Part shown: piece by piece, positions 10,640 to 23,254 of the stretch
Position numbering within the stretch: position 1 is the stretch's first letter
Layout: each line of letters begins with the position of its first letter
Assembly (NCBI RefSeq): GCF_000283155.1
Contig: NW_004454163.1
Location: 26,299,792 to 26,363,791, forward strand
DNA from: Ceratotherium simum simum
Taxonomy: Eukaryota > Chordata > Mammalia > Perissodactyla > Rhinocerotidae
DNA: 64,000 nt
Direction of reading: 5' to 3'
Made by a program: the position numbers and the translations under genes
The notes under the pieces: generated by a model
Told to the model about the DNA's origin: nothing
Seen by the model: the letters and a program-made list of their open reading frames with translations, nothing else
Databases searched by the model: none

Positions 10640-13600
10640 CTGCCTCCCATTTTTTATGAGGACTAGAGCTGTAGTTTCTGCAGCTTTGCTCAGATACAGT
10701 CCTCATAGTCAGAGGCCTCTGGCCAGTTTGGGCAGGATTTCAGTTTTGCCTGGGTGGGATCAGACTCTTCAAAATGGAAACATAAAAAACTGGTTTGCTT
10801 ATCTCATCTCTTTCTCTCTCTCTCCCCCTCTCCAAACACTTCCCTTGCCCCACCACCATGGAGTTTAATAATTTGCTAGGAATCATATTGAATTAGCTTT
10901 GCTTGTATGTGTTGCATCTGTACTAGTGTGTTCAAGGCTCTGGGTAACTTTGATGTTTCATGACAAACTGAGCAAATCATGATCAATCCCCTTATGACGA
11001 CTTCTATAAGAAATGCCTGTTAGGAAGTTCTCACTGGTCCATGCAGTCACTCTACAGCAGAGTGGTCGCCCTGTGGTAGGTGGCATGTAACACAGTGCAT
11101 CTTGCACTATCACAAAGAAAGCCTATGTTGTAGGTGGCATCGCATCTCTTGACATGAGTGTTATCGTGGCAAATCATTCTGTTGCCACATCTGCAAGGGC
11201 ATTGCAGCCTGGGTTTAGTGCCTCCCACAATCCCAATCAAGCACTGGGCTGGGATTTCTCTCAGAAAGGCAATGAGTCAGCTTAAGAGCCTGGGACATAC
11301 AGAGGAAAAGGAAGAATGCTCAGAAGTTGTTATGGATCCCATATACCCTAAAGTGTTGTGACCATGTTGCCTGTTCGGAGCCTTTGAGAACCAGCAGGGT
11401 TAGAGTAGAATAGAAGCTTCCAGGTTGGCCGGGGCAGGCCCCCTTGCGAATAGTGCTGAGTACCATTGTGTCCACTAGCACTGCTCCAGAACCATTTGTT
11501 CTCTTCAAGACAATTGTAGACACTGTATATTCCTTCTTTCCACTGAAATTGGATCTATACATCTACAAATCAATCATTTCAAAAGGAAAAGCCATTGTGT
11601 AGTGGCAAGATTTGGTACTAAATAACCCTTGGAATTTGAGATGTGTAGACCTGCCATGAAGGAATCAGTTGGCCATTCTCTTTTTCATTATTTCAGCCTT
11701 AGGAGTAGCAATCACATCACTCCTGTCCCTAGCTTTTCACTGAGCAGCACTTTTTTTTTCCAGTTCAGCCCAAAGTCTGGCCAAGTTCATGTTAAATTTT
11801 AATAAGTTTCTTTCTTCTTTCCAAATGACAGTCAAGCACATTTGTAATACATTTGGGTCAGGTGGCTGGTTCTTTTCCAGAAATTTCATCTAGATTTCTT
11901 GCAATGTTACAAATACTATTTAATTGCTATAGTTCAGTAATCAGCTCACTGCCCCTCCTTGGGAAGTATAATCATGCCTAAACCAAATACAGTAAGGAAA
12001 GATAGTCTTTATGCTCATGTTCTGCCTAGTCCTAAAGGGGAGCTATCTTACTCTAATTTTTTTCAGAAAGCTAATCAGAGCAGCTTACATAGATCCAGAT
12101 ATTGACTAGTGAAGGAAAACCATACAGGTTCAAGTGTGTCACCAATTGTGACACATCTTACAACACTGTATGAATGGCAATCATCCAAATAGATGGGAAG
12201 AAATAAGAATAGATGTTTCAAAATGGGAAACACTAAAACAGCTCGATACTTGAAATAATTAGAAGGGGAGACAGTAAAAAAACATTTTTAAATTCAATGG
12301 TATAATTTGATGGGCATCAAAACCACACCATGCTCCTCCCCTGTCACTTTAAAGAGGACGGTACTGCAGGTCTCATGCTGTGCTATGTTAGGATCGTGCG
12401 AGACTGATAACTGACAGTGTTTAGTTGGCTCTTCCAAAGCACTTAGTTCGTTTGGTTACAGCTAAGTGATGTTAATGCTCGCCTTGCATGGGCCAGATTC
12501 TGACTCTGGAGTTTTAATCCCAATGTGCCCATTAGATTTCACTAAATATAAATACGTAGACACTTTGAGCCAGGCAGGTTAAAAGAGCAAAAGACCAAAA
12601 TCCCTAAAACCAGTTAATTTTTTTATTAAAAAAATTTAAATTGGATCTCATCATAATGCCAAGTTTTGGTGGTCGAGGGGGGTTGTTTAAAGTTCAGGGA
12701 GATTTTTTAAATCTCACTTCACTCTTGGCTCCATCTTAACCTACAGTGAGAGGACTTCTCCATCTCCCAACATCATTTCATCTGTCACTTTCACGAGAAC
12801 TCAAAATGTCGAGGAAACAGAATCTCCCAGAACTAGAAGGCCTTAGAGATCAAGTTCATTCCCTGTTTCCAGGCAGAACTTCCTGGAGTTGATCCAAAAA
12901 GACCACCCTTCTCTTTTCTCTAAAAATCTCTAAAGAAAATCCCAGGCCCTCCCATAGTAGTTAACCACAATTCTCATAATTTATAAATTCTTTATATACG
13001 GCCTATATCCCTCCTGTTGCAAAAATTAGATGCAATATGTGAATAAAGCATTTATCCCATTTTTTGGCATGTAATGAGCACTCGATATATGGCAGCTTTT
13101 ACTGTAATTTTTATTGTTAGTTATGCCCTTGACCTACAGTTCCAGCATAGAGAAAAACAGCCTCTAGCTGATCATACAAAACCTCCTTTTGTTTTTAAAG
13201 ACTCCTTCAAAGATAAAACCTATATAACCACTGTCATGACAAAAAGAGTTGGTGGGTCCCACAAGTCCAGATTGGAAAGGCAATAGTGTAAGTAACCAGA
13301 ACTTCCGGGCCTGCATGGTCAAGAGCAGTGACCGGGGCAGACAGGACCATTGCGTCTCCCCCTGACTCAGCTACAGATACACACCCCTGGCTTTGGTATT
13401 GCTCTTGCTTTATTGGTTCTAGGTTAAGTGCATCCTTTTGTCAGAACCTTCCCTCTTTTAGCATACTCACAGCCAAGTCCATCTGCAGCTACTGGAATAA
13501 ATTTCACCATAAAGCCCACAAAGCTGTCTACATATGACACCATCACAAATGACCAATTCAGTTGCAGAGGGAAAAAAAACCACACAAACATTTAGCCACC

Positions 13601-14149
13601 TGCTTAATGCCAGTCCCTCGGTTTTCATCAGTTGCTCTGTCATGTGCAGACATGTAGATCCAGGGGAGACAGAGTTAAAATGCAGTATCAAGAATCCCTC
13701 CCACATCCAGAAACTCTTTCTCATATTTGATGATTAAACATCTGTGGTTCCTCTGCCTTTGCTTCTGTGTCCTAAGTGTCCTTGACCATTGCAAAAGTGC
13801 TATGTTTAGTAGTGTTGTGTGCCTAGCAGTGCTGACTATGACTACTGTGCCATCTGTCTGTGACCTTGATGTCAGGCACCTGACCGTGGGGCTACCAGCC
13901 AGGATGCGCAAAGGGAGAGGCTCCTCCAGCCTTCTTGTGCCTGGGCCTCCATTATCCATGAATGTGAGTGCCAAGACTAACCTCATTTGGTGGGTAAGCC
14001 GAGGAACGGAAGAGCGTTTCTTCTGCCTTTGGGCAAGGTAGTAATTATTAGACGTTCTCAGACAGCAAAGAGGTGTTGACCTGAGGCCAGAGGAAGCAAG
14101 GACAGAATTGTAGAACTCTAGGACACTGGAAATGGAGAGCCATTGAGCA

Positions 14150-14270
14150 TCTCTAGTCCTAATTCTTGACTTGACAAATGAGAAGTGGAGAAATAGAGAG
14201 GCTAAGTGATTTTCCCAAGATTGCACCAGTAATCAGTGGAGCAATTATGACTCCTCCTCTAGTACTTCTT
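14150..14270 (-). repeat. MIR-like remnant inside the 3' UTR
   Basis: Reverse MIR blocks are visible: a 'gacaaatgagaag' type block, 'gaggctaagtgattttccca', then a 'ggagcaattatgactc' block. Strongly diverged. Confidence 0.5.
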
Positions 14271-16361
14271 GGCCTTATCAGCATCAAATGAAGATAGGCT
14301 CAAAGGGAAAGCGATTTTGGTCTGGGGTCCACAAGGCACAGAAAATAAGTTAGAAAGGCTGCAAGGGAAGAAAAAGATTCTCTCCCCCCCAAAAAAAGGT
14401 ATTTATTTCTCAATGCAAAACAATAAAGGAGATGCTTGCCTAGGTATACAACAGTCTACTGGTAACCTACATTCCCCCCTGAAATGAGAGAAAATTCACT
14501 TAATAAATTATGATTCTGGTAAATCACTATTCAGTTACTGACAGTTCACAGTTGACAGCTGGAATCTTATCCAGTAATCTATTCATCTTAATAAAACCTT
14601 GTTTTAGTAATATGTATGCATAATTTAAAAGTTGAATATTGAGGATGGTGATGTATTTCACCATATGTATAATTTTCAGTGGGGGCCCCTTGAGGTAAGA
14701 AATACCTTTGTCAATGCCTTCCATATCGTAAGCAATTTCAACAGCAAATTTTGCAGTATTGCGTTTAGTACAATATGCTAAGATGTGGGAATAATAATGA
14801 ATAATTTGGGCTGGGTCTTCATGTGCAAAACGACAGAGAGCAATTTTCTGTATAATTCTGGATCCTCAAATCCTTTTTGCCCTAATTGTTTGAATGTGCC
14901 GGGCAAAAGTATCTGTTTAGCCTCTACTTCTCCCTAAATGCATAGAACTGTCCTTTTGCTTACAAAGAGAGTTGAGGCTGTATGTGTATGTGTATACAGC
15001 TGAAAAACCCAGACAGAGCATCAATGGCACTGGGGACTTAGAGCCCGTGGGCCACCTGACTGACCTATCTGGGCTCTGTGGCTCAATTAATGAAGGCCAC
15101 AGGTGAGTTGACCCCAAGGACCAAAATGACTAAATCTGCTTCTCTCACACTCTGATTGCTTTGCACCATAGCTATAACATTTGAAATGGGAAACCTGTTA
15201 GAATGTCATTATTGGATTATGCAGTATTTCTTAAAATTTATTTTTATTGTGATGGCTTATTATTGAAGATATATGTGTTTGAATAGATGCTTTTATCCTC
15301 AATGAAGCTCATTCTCTTGTTGTTGATTACAGCGGAATCACAGTGAAGAGCCTGTCGCAGAATAACTGACTCCAAGTTAAGATTACAATAGGGTTATGGG
15401 GTTAGGACCTGGATTATACTGCTGATCCACCAGCAAACAAAGCTGTATGACATGAGAAGCTCTTTAAAATACAATTCTTGCTCCCCACCCTAGACCTTTG
15501 ACTCAGAATGTCCTGGGATAAGCCCAGCTTACAAAGATTCCTACGTGATTCTGATGTGGCCAGCATTTGGGGACCAACAATATATACAAAGTCATATATA
15601 CCATTTTAACCAAAGTAGCTGAATGCTTATTACTCCTCATGAAATTAGCATCAGATCTGTTCCTTGAGGTTATCATGCTACATGGCAATATAGACACAGT
15701 CTTAGTGACTCAACCATTCAGCTATTTTGGCTGAATTGATCAGTCACTAATTTGTAAGGAAATAGTAACTGATAATTTAGTCAGAGTGGATGCCAGCCTG
15801 AAGACAGAGTGGGGAACATAGCTTTAATATACTTTACCCCAAGACCAGCTCTTTATATTTCAAACTAAGAGGCAGATCTCAGGTCATACATCTTTACAAA
15901 TAGATTGAGAAACAGGGAAGTTAAATGATTTATTCAGATTCTACTTGGTTCTCATTCCCAGAGCCTAAAGTATTCCTAAAGGGGTCTTATTTCTCAACCT
16001 CCAGGTAATGCCCCAAATGCAAAGGGCCTAAGGTTAAAATGAAACCAATCAAAAAAGCAAATTCAAGGAGCTAAAATTCCAAAACCCAGTGAGTATGAGA
16101 AAAGTGGTGAGTTGGCGCTGGCTGCCTTGTGCCAGACTCTGTTGAATAAGGTGCCACCCTCCTAATGAAGTTTTGGCCAGGCTCCTTTCTATAGCTGTGC
16201 ACATGCAAAGCCTTTAATCATCAGAGGCTAAAGGGCTCCTTTGATTTATCTTCTGTGGGATTCAGAGACAATTTTAGCTCTCTGGTGTGATGCTAAATGT
16301 TTAACAACTGGCTCTGGAGAACAGTGAAGCCCTGATTTGTAGCACTTGCCAATTTTCATGG

Positions 16362-16369
16362 TGTAAATA
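16362..16369 (+). promoter_or_regulatory. Pumilio-type element TGTAAATA
   Basis: An exact UGUANAUA octamer on the sense strand of the presumed 3' UTR. Pumilio proteins bind this motif in neuronal mRNAs. One octamer is expected by chance in several kb, so the evidence is weak. Confidence 0.3.
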
Positions 16370-18364
16370 CTCTCATCATAGCCAATTTCAAGCTACTAAC
16401 TTGATGTCAACCAGCTGAAATGTAACAATATGTTTTCAAGAGCGAGCGTGAGCTGGCTCCAGCACAGCACTGCCTGAACAATTTCTGAGTCAGTGAGCAC
16501 CAAATAGGAGAGGTGAGCAGTGACTTTGGAGGGACTCCCAAGTGCCCCCTCCCCCAAAGGAGGCATTTCTACTTTAGTTAGTTCTACTAATTTTTAGTAT
16601 ATTATTGGATCCTTGAGCATAAGGACCCTAAGGTGTTCAAAATATTTCCTAGCCATGTGATTCTTAGGAACCTCTCAACAGACTCCTCAGTACCTTAGTA
16701 GATTACTAGCCATGGCTTGTCTGATTTCTAAGGGTGACCTAGGTAAACATTCTTTAGTTAAACTGCCAGTTGAAACCATGTTGGCTGATCTTATTTCATA
16801 TCCTATATGATCATATATCATCGCCTGTTTCCCCAGTTCTCTAATTTTCCCTGTCCACTTGCTCCTCATCCTTCTGACAACACAAAATTCACAAGCATCC
16901 AGAAATCAGTGCCCGCAAAGGAGCAGGGGAAGAACAAGACATCCAATAAGCTTACCTGGCCCCACCACACCTGGAGAGGCTCCATATTATAAATGTCTCT
17001 ATCCCATTAGGGACACCCAGCTGAGCCTCAGGCCCAGGGTTTGAGTATGCACTCAGCTGGGCTTCATTTCCCCTCAGAAAAGTTCCTAATGGACAAGAAA
17101 CACCACTAAATCAAAACACCACTGGACAAACTTTGTAGAGGAAGGCATCATGTTAGGCCTTGGCCTTACCTAAGCTAGTGTAAGGCTAGACCCTGAAAAG
17201 ACCTACCCACAAACATTTGGCCACTGCAGTCCCCTGGGCATTGAGCAGTAGGGCAACTTTCCTTCTTGCTCACCACCAGCTGTAAGTGAATGCCCTACTT
17301 ACTAAATGTTTAGACATCAGATACCCTGGTGAGCCACAGAACAAGCTTTGTTTGCAAATTAAAGGTTTTTTTAATGGAAGTCACTCTTAGGTGGGCTTAA
17401 TTAAATCCTTTGGAAGGCAGTGCTGGAAAAAAAATGCATTTAATTCCTCAGATACAATAAATGGCCATAGGTTCTCATTCTATGTGCAGTAAATCAAAAT
17501 TAGATCATGAAGGACCAAATCTACTTTCTTTGCTGTGGTAAAATATCCTACAGGTTCTATAGGGCATTCCTAGACTGTAAATGTTTGAAATTAAACTTGG
17601 ACATTTTCTATATCATGTTTAAAAGGCCAGAGTATACCTCTGTTTTCTGTTCTTCTCAACAGTCATCGAAATGAGCTTGTTTCTCTATATTGAATAAGCT
17701 ACATTTGGTTTTAAATGAGTCAGGTGTTCAGATGTTCAGTAATGAGTTCAGATGTTTTTCTGTATTCAAAACAAATTGCATGTAGCCTGGGCACAAAGTA
17801 GGCCTTCATCCTCTGGCTCTTTCCTGGACACCAAAGAGATAAGTCCATAGCTATAAGCAGAAAGGACCTGACAGTAGGCCCCATCTTATTATGAACAAAT
17901 TCACAGCAAAACCAGCCTTGAGGAACCAGCCACTCCCACAACATTTTTAGCCAGGGAGGTGAGGAAGAAAAATTGGTAGATAATGGGAGAAAGGTTTGGT
18001 CAATGGAGTGTAGGTGGAATAACGTCAATGAAGTACTTGCAAAAAGGAAGGGGAGGTTTCCCTCTGAAATCTGGAATCTAGAAATGTAGAATTTTGCAAG
18101 ACTTAGAATAATTGGTCTCCATTTCAGAAATGCTCTTTAACCACATTTCAAGATCCAGATCTGAGCCCGTACTGTGCAGAAAAGCAGCCTTACAGGAAGA
18201 ACCCTGGGAGGGGTTTATTGATGGGTTAAGATCCAATCACCAAGCATCAGCAATTAACACTGAAATTCTCCCAGGACATAGAACAAAAATATTGAAATAT
18301 CACAATGCAGCATTGTTTACTCACATAGGATAGTCACCTAAGTCCATAGCAGAACTTCACAGAT

Positions 18365-18530
18365 CTAGACATTACCTCAGGTCTAGAATCCAGATCAACA
18401 TCCTCAATGTGGAGATAAGACAACTGAGGTTCAGAAAGGAGGAAGTGACTTATCTGCCCAGCTAGTTAACTGGAATTGAGTCTGGGTCTCCCAACCACTG
18501 ATTCTACTACACCACACCATGCTGCCTCCA
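18365..18530 (-). repeat. MIR SINE remnant
   Basis: Clear reverse MIR order: 'gagataagacaactgaggtt', then 'gaagtgacttatctgcccag', 'gaattgagtctgggtctccc' and the end 'tactacaccacacc'. It lies in the distal part of the presumed ST8SIA3 3' UTR. Confidence 0.75.
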
Positions 18531-19072
18531 TTCTTTAGATGGGAAGTTGACAATCCATTGTGAAAGCATAAATCAGAAGTCAAGACAAAAGAATGTTTGT
18601 GATATCTTCTCTCACTTAACCTACTTGGTTTCACCATTTTATTTTAGCATCATTTTAAAGAATGTTATATCAATGGAGAATGAGGAACAAAGCTCTTTAT
18701 AGAGTAATGATGAAACCAATAGGTCAAAAGGCAGGAGACCAGTGAATGTAAATTATTAAAGAAATGGCAAGAAGCATGTGTCAGGGAAAATAAATGCTTC
18801 TTATGTTGTTATAATCATGGAGCCCTCCCACACACACACTTGATGCATTTGTTTTGGAAAATGCCATTTTATGCTGAGAGACTGGCACTGAAGACTTCAC
18901 TCCTTCCCAACTACATCAGAAGCGCTCTTGCTCTTTGGAAGAAGCCGTGGCCCTTAGGAATCAGCCTCACATCCCTTGTGAGAGGCAGCCTCAGCTGCCC
19001 TTAGAAATAAGCTGCCAGACTGACAGGGCCATGGAGACCTGAAAGAAGCCAGCACTGCTGAACTGAGGAACA

Positions 19073-19080
19073 TGTAAATA
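19073..19080 (+). promoter_or_regulatory. Pumilio-type element TGTAAATA near distal poly(A) site
   Basis: A second exact UGUANAUA octamer on the sense strand, 193 bases upstream of the distal AATAAA. A position near the mRNA end is typical of functional sites, but conservation has not been tested. Confidence 0.35.
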
Positions 19081-19272
19081 TCTTCTGCTTTCTTGGTGAA
19101 CAAGGATGATCATCTTTCTTTTGTAGAGGTAATCTCGTGTATATTGTGACTGTAGTTTGTGAAGAAAATGCAATGATTTGCTTCAACAGCTCCCCAAATG
19201 TACCTGTTAAGTGTGAATGTGCCTGCCTCATTGCCTCGTGTGCCAAACACAGTACTGAATGCGTTGTTTTTA

Positions 19273-19278
19273 AATAAA
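19273..19278 (+). terminator. ST8SIA3: Distal poly(A) signal AATAAA, probable ST8SIA3 mRNA end
   Basis: AATAAA is followed within 25 bases by a likely cleavage region and then by a GT/TCT-rich downstream element (about 19307-19322), the layout of a strong mammalian poly(A) site. Its position gives a 3' UTR of about 8.9-9.0 kb. Confidence 0.6.
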
Positions 19279-19729
19279 CTGTTTTATTGTGCATTGGAAA
19301 ACACTGCTGGTTGTCTCTGTCCCGTTCAGAAGATCCCACGTGCACGCACTAACACATTGCATCCAATGAAGAGATTAAATGCATCCTCCTTTTTTTCATT
19401 CTCTGCGTTTTCAGGAATTATCCGTGGAGATTTGTAGGACCCCAGAAAGGTTGGGTTGGCAGTCTACAGCCATGAACTAGCAGCAAATACTAAAATTCCC
19501 CCAGGCACATTTTTTCAGTAGGTCCTTTGAATGCAAGTCATGCAACAAGCCTTAACGTTATTAATAATACTACATTACTCTTGAATGTTACAATCACATA
19601 CATCATTTTATTTCATCAATAATCAGGTGAGGGAGGGACGCTGAGGGACTTGGTCCATGTTGTACAGTTAGTGGTGGAATTAAAATGAGAACGTGGCCTG
19701 ATTCTCGGTCCAGTGCTCTTCCCCTTGCA

Positions 19730-20030
19730 TCTTCACCCCCTTCCAGTCTCTCTTTAGGCCACCTCCTCACAGAGCCTTCCCTGATGCCCCCATCAGCCTC
19801 CATCCCCTTATCCTGTGTTATTTTTCTTCGTAGCATTTTCTTTCCTCACTTGAAATGATAGCATTTATTTATTTCCTCATTGTTTGTCTGTGTCTCCCGC
19901 TATATTTATAAGCTCTACCTTCTGCAAAGCAGGTAACTTTGCCTGCCTTAATCACACTATGCCCTCACTGCCTACAACAGTGATGGGAATCTAGTAGGCT
20001 ATCAACTGATATTTGTTGGATGGACGGACA
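19730..20030 (+). repeat. LINE L2 3'-end remnant
   Basis: Contains the 'gagccttccctgatg' block, a 'tttatttcctcattgtttgtctgtg' type block, a 'tataagctctaccttctg' block and an end resembling the 'gatatttgttggatgg' tail of L2. Confidence 0.75.
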
Positions 20031-21189
20031 GACACACCACAAAGTCTATGTATCACCTCTACTCTTTTTATCTCCCACCCCATCTTTGTGCATAGACCAT
20101 AGACACCAAAAGCCCCCACTCTGCTCTGACTATGCTGCCTCTGACAGCACCGTGGATAATAATAAGTATTTGTTGACTGACTAAATGAATGAATGAACAG
20201 TCCTAGGAATTGTTTTTCTCAATATCCATGCTCCAACATTAAGAATGTCCCAGCATATTAATGCACCACAGCACATCCTGTTCTTGTGCCTGGCTGATTA
20301 TAATCTCAACCAAAAGGAGAACTTGTGTAGGGTAAAAAATACAGCATGATTGGAAAGACCCGCCTTCAGTAAACAGGGTTGCATCTGAGAGGACTTGCTG
20401 CAATGCTCTTTAATTCAAATCAAAAGCCCTTATTGGTCACTATGTACCACACTGGACAGGATATGAACAGGATACAAAATGAGCAAAATCATAATGCCTA
20501 TCCTGAAGGAGCTTAAAAGTCTTACTGGAGAAACAGTTCAACACATTACAAGGGGATATCTTTGATCCTGGGCAGCTCCAAGGGATGCTGGGATGCAGGT
20601 GAGGGACAAAGAGAAAGAGAGAGGCAGAGAGGGAAAACAATGACCCCATTAAATTCGAGTGAAGACAATAAAAACATACGAGGCTAGATATAATACTTAG
20701 TACTTATATTTTCTGAAAACTACTTGCCAGGCTGATGATTCCCCCCACCTTCCCCATTGAAAAATGGTAAATTGTTCAAAAACAAAGCAAAACACTTCAC
20801 AAACTTCAGCCAAAAATGAAATTGACACCAAGTTCATTGCAGGCTCTCTGCCTGGGGTGGATTAGTCCAAATTAAATTTTTAAAGTAGAATTTTTTCCCT
20901 AAGAAAATGCATTGCCACAGTTTGATCAAGACAAAGAGGATTAAAGAAACCCCATTCATAAAAGAGCCAACTTGACCCAAGGCCCCCCAGCCAGTAAGGA
21001 AGTAGGCTTTCTGCGTTAGTCTGAGCAAGAGCATGGGCTCCTTCGTGAGTGGGCCTTCCACAGGGTCCAGAGGCCCGGGGGTGGCTGAAACCAGCCTCAA
21101 CAACTGAGGCATCCCCCATTTTGAGTGCGCTATTCTTGGAGCATTAGCTCCACGAATAGGCTGCTCTGAACACTATCCTATAAAACTCA

Positions 21190-21320
21190 GAATGTCATAG
21201 GTAACCAGGAACTCAGAGATTCAATGAATTCAATGGTCTTGTTTCCAGACAAAGAAATCTAAGCTTGGGAGAGAAAATGACTTGTCCAAATGTACTCTCC
21301 CAGCGAGCAACAATTTAAGT
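21190..21320 (-). repeat. MIR-like remnant
   Basis: Shows the reverse MIR blocks 'gacaaagaaatctaagcttg' and 'gaaaatgacttgtccaaa', followed by a remnant of the 'cacagctagtaa' region. Diverged. Confidence 0.5.
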
Positions 21321-21429
21321 ACTTTATCAATTTCTCTGGAAAGAAAAAGAAAAAGTTATTTTCATATCAACTAACAATTCTCAATTCTAAATGGAAATAT
21401 TTGAAAGGACAGTCTGTTCATTTTAAGTT

Positions 21430-21840
21430 AACTGTTTTTTCTTATTATTACAAAAATATTCTTTGAAAAAATATTAAAAAATAGAGATAAGAAAAAATAT
21501 ATTAAAAAAACCACCTAAAACTTTCACCTGTTTTTCTGAGTATGTGCTTGTTCTACACTATGCATACTGTGGTGTTTTTTCCCCACTTAAAAATATATCG
21601 AGAGCATCTTTCCATGTCATCAAATATTCTTTTGATAAGCTCACAGTATGGAAGCACTGTAACTTATTTAACCAATTCTCCACTGTTGCTTCAAATTTAG
21701 GTTTAAATTCTTCGCCATTTTTCATTGCTGTAAACAGTGCTTTGATGAACATCTTTGTAACTGAATGTTTGAACATCCATGTTTATTTCCTTGTATAAAT
21801 CCCTTGAAATGGATTTTCACAAGGTATGAAAAATTTTTAT
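21430..21840 (-). repeat. Ancient L1-type LINE 3'-end remnant
   Basis: Includes 'gagcatctttccatgtcat', 'taacttatttaaccaattct', 'attgctgtaaacagtgct' and 'gatgaacatctttgta' in the order found in antisense L1M-type 3' ends. Confidence 0.55.
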
Positions 21841-22559
21841 AAGAGGAGTCTTTTTCAAAGCCAGTCAGAATACTCAAGTAGAAGTTCAATGACCTAATTT
21901 CTAAATCTTTATTTCCCTAGAAAACTTTAAAAGGCTTTAAAAAGGCAAAAACATTAGGAGAAAGCATGCATCATCATTGAGGATGACTTCCTCAACAGAG
22001 AAATAATGCCTTTTTATGTACTATAAAAATAAGGTGAATAAATAAGCTCTTGGTGTGTGCTAGTTAAATTCAGTTACCATCTCTCTTGTTTAGGAGCTGC
22101 GAGAACTTCACACATGAAGAGAGAAAGCCCATCTAATTGTATCCTCATTGCTAATCAAATAAGAAGCAACCGGGACCATCTGGGAGAGATGGACCTTCAA
22201 TACAATGATAGATAGCTCTTTTCCTTATTCTGAGAGTATATTTATTGCTTACTCAATCCTCCCAACCTAATAATGCTTCCAATCCACATTAAGTCCAAGA
22301 AGTCAAAATGAGGAGGTTGAACTAAGCAATCTACCTTGAGGCTACACAAATCCTATAGATCAGTTGTTTTTGTTGAACTTCTTTTAATCAATATCTCCAC
22401 TTCTATAGGAGAGATGTGACCTTAAGCAAATTCAAAGTATGAACATACACATTTTCAAAGCAGATATATTAAGGGTGGCCAAGAAATTACTACAGAATTC
22501 CCTGTTCCCCATCATTGTTCCTCTCTCTTAAGTAAATTTGTATTTGCACGCCAAAAAAA

Positions 22560-22755
22560 ATTAGTAAATGTATTCATCACTGTGGGCCTTACAGTCTCTG
22601 TCACAACTACTCAACTCTGCCATTGTAGCACAAAAGCAGCCAGAGATGTACATAAATGAATGCGTATGGCTGTGCTCCACTAAAACTTTATTTATGAAAA
22701 CAGCCAGCAGCCAGATTTGGCCCGTGGGTCTATGGTTTGCCAACCCTTGCTTTAA
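22560..22755 (-). mobile_element. hAT-type non-autonomous element remnant (family not assigned)
   Basis: The end reads 'gggtctatggtttgccaacc', the complement of a common mammalian terminal repeat. The inner block 'ctgtcacaactactcaactc' and 'aaaactttatttatgaaaac' match a widespread element I recognise but cannot name with confidence. Confidence 0.5.
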
Positions 22756-22808
22756 GTGACATGCTCCCTACTATATGTAAAATGTTTCATTTGACAACCT
22801 TCATTCAT

Positions 22809-23254
22809 TGTATTAGTTTCCTAGGGCTGTCACAATAAATTATCACAGACTGGTGGCTTAAAGCAACAGAAATTTATTCCCTCACAGTTCTGGAGTCCAG
22901 AAGTCTGAAATCAAGGTATCAGCAAGGCTGATTCCCTCTGGAAGCTCTGAAGGGGAATTGTTTGACATCTCTCTCCTTGCTTCTGGTGGCTGCTGGCAAC
23001 CCTTGGCATTCCTTGGCTTGTAGCTACGTAACTCCAGTCTGCCCCATCTTCCCATGGCCTTCTCTGTGTGTCTGCATGTGTTTCCCCTTCTATTCTCTTC
23101 TAAGGACTTGCCACCGGATTTGGGGCCCACCCTAATTTAGGATGATCTCATCTCAAGATCCTTACCTTAATTACATCTGCAAAGACTCATGTTGCAAATA
23201 AGGTCACATTCCAGGTGGATGTATGTTTTGGGGGCCACAATTCAACCCACTATA
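22809..23254 (-). mobile_element. Solitary ERVL-MaLR LTR (MLT1-type)
   Basis: The complement reads as a MaLR LTR. In window orientation it runs from 'tgtattagtttcctagggc' through 'gcaacagaaatttattccct' and 'ccttggcattccttggctt' to 'ggccacaattcaacccacta'. No internal retroviral genes are attached. It is a relic of an ancient endogenous retrovirus-like element. Confidence 0.75.

Larger units (their letters stand above)
10354..19320 (+). other. ST8SIA3: Probable ST8SIA3 3' UTR (long form, about 9 kb)
   Basis: From the stop codon to the strong poly(A) site near 19300 no splice-site pair or coding exon is evident. The stretch is poor in L1, SINE and LTR copies compared with the DNA beyond 19.3 kb, holding only MIR-like remnants. 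Several AATAAA hexamers occur (for example 10634, 13042 and 19273). Repeat depletion and a distal signal with a GT-rich downstream element suggest one long brain-type 3' UTR. The extent is inferred, because RNA evidence is not available here. Confidence 0.55.

Noticed and set aside
13675..14226. 183-aa minus-strand open frame in the 3' UTR
   Set aside because: No domain, no homolog known to me, overlapped by plus-strand frames of similar quality and partly by a MIR remnant.
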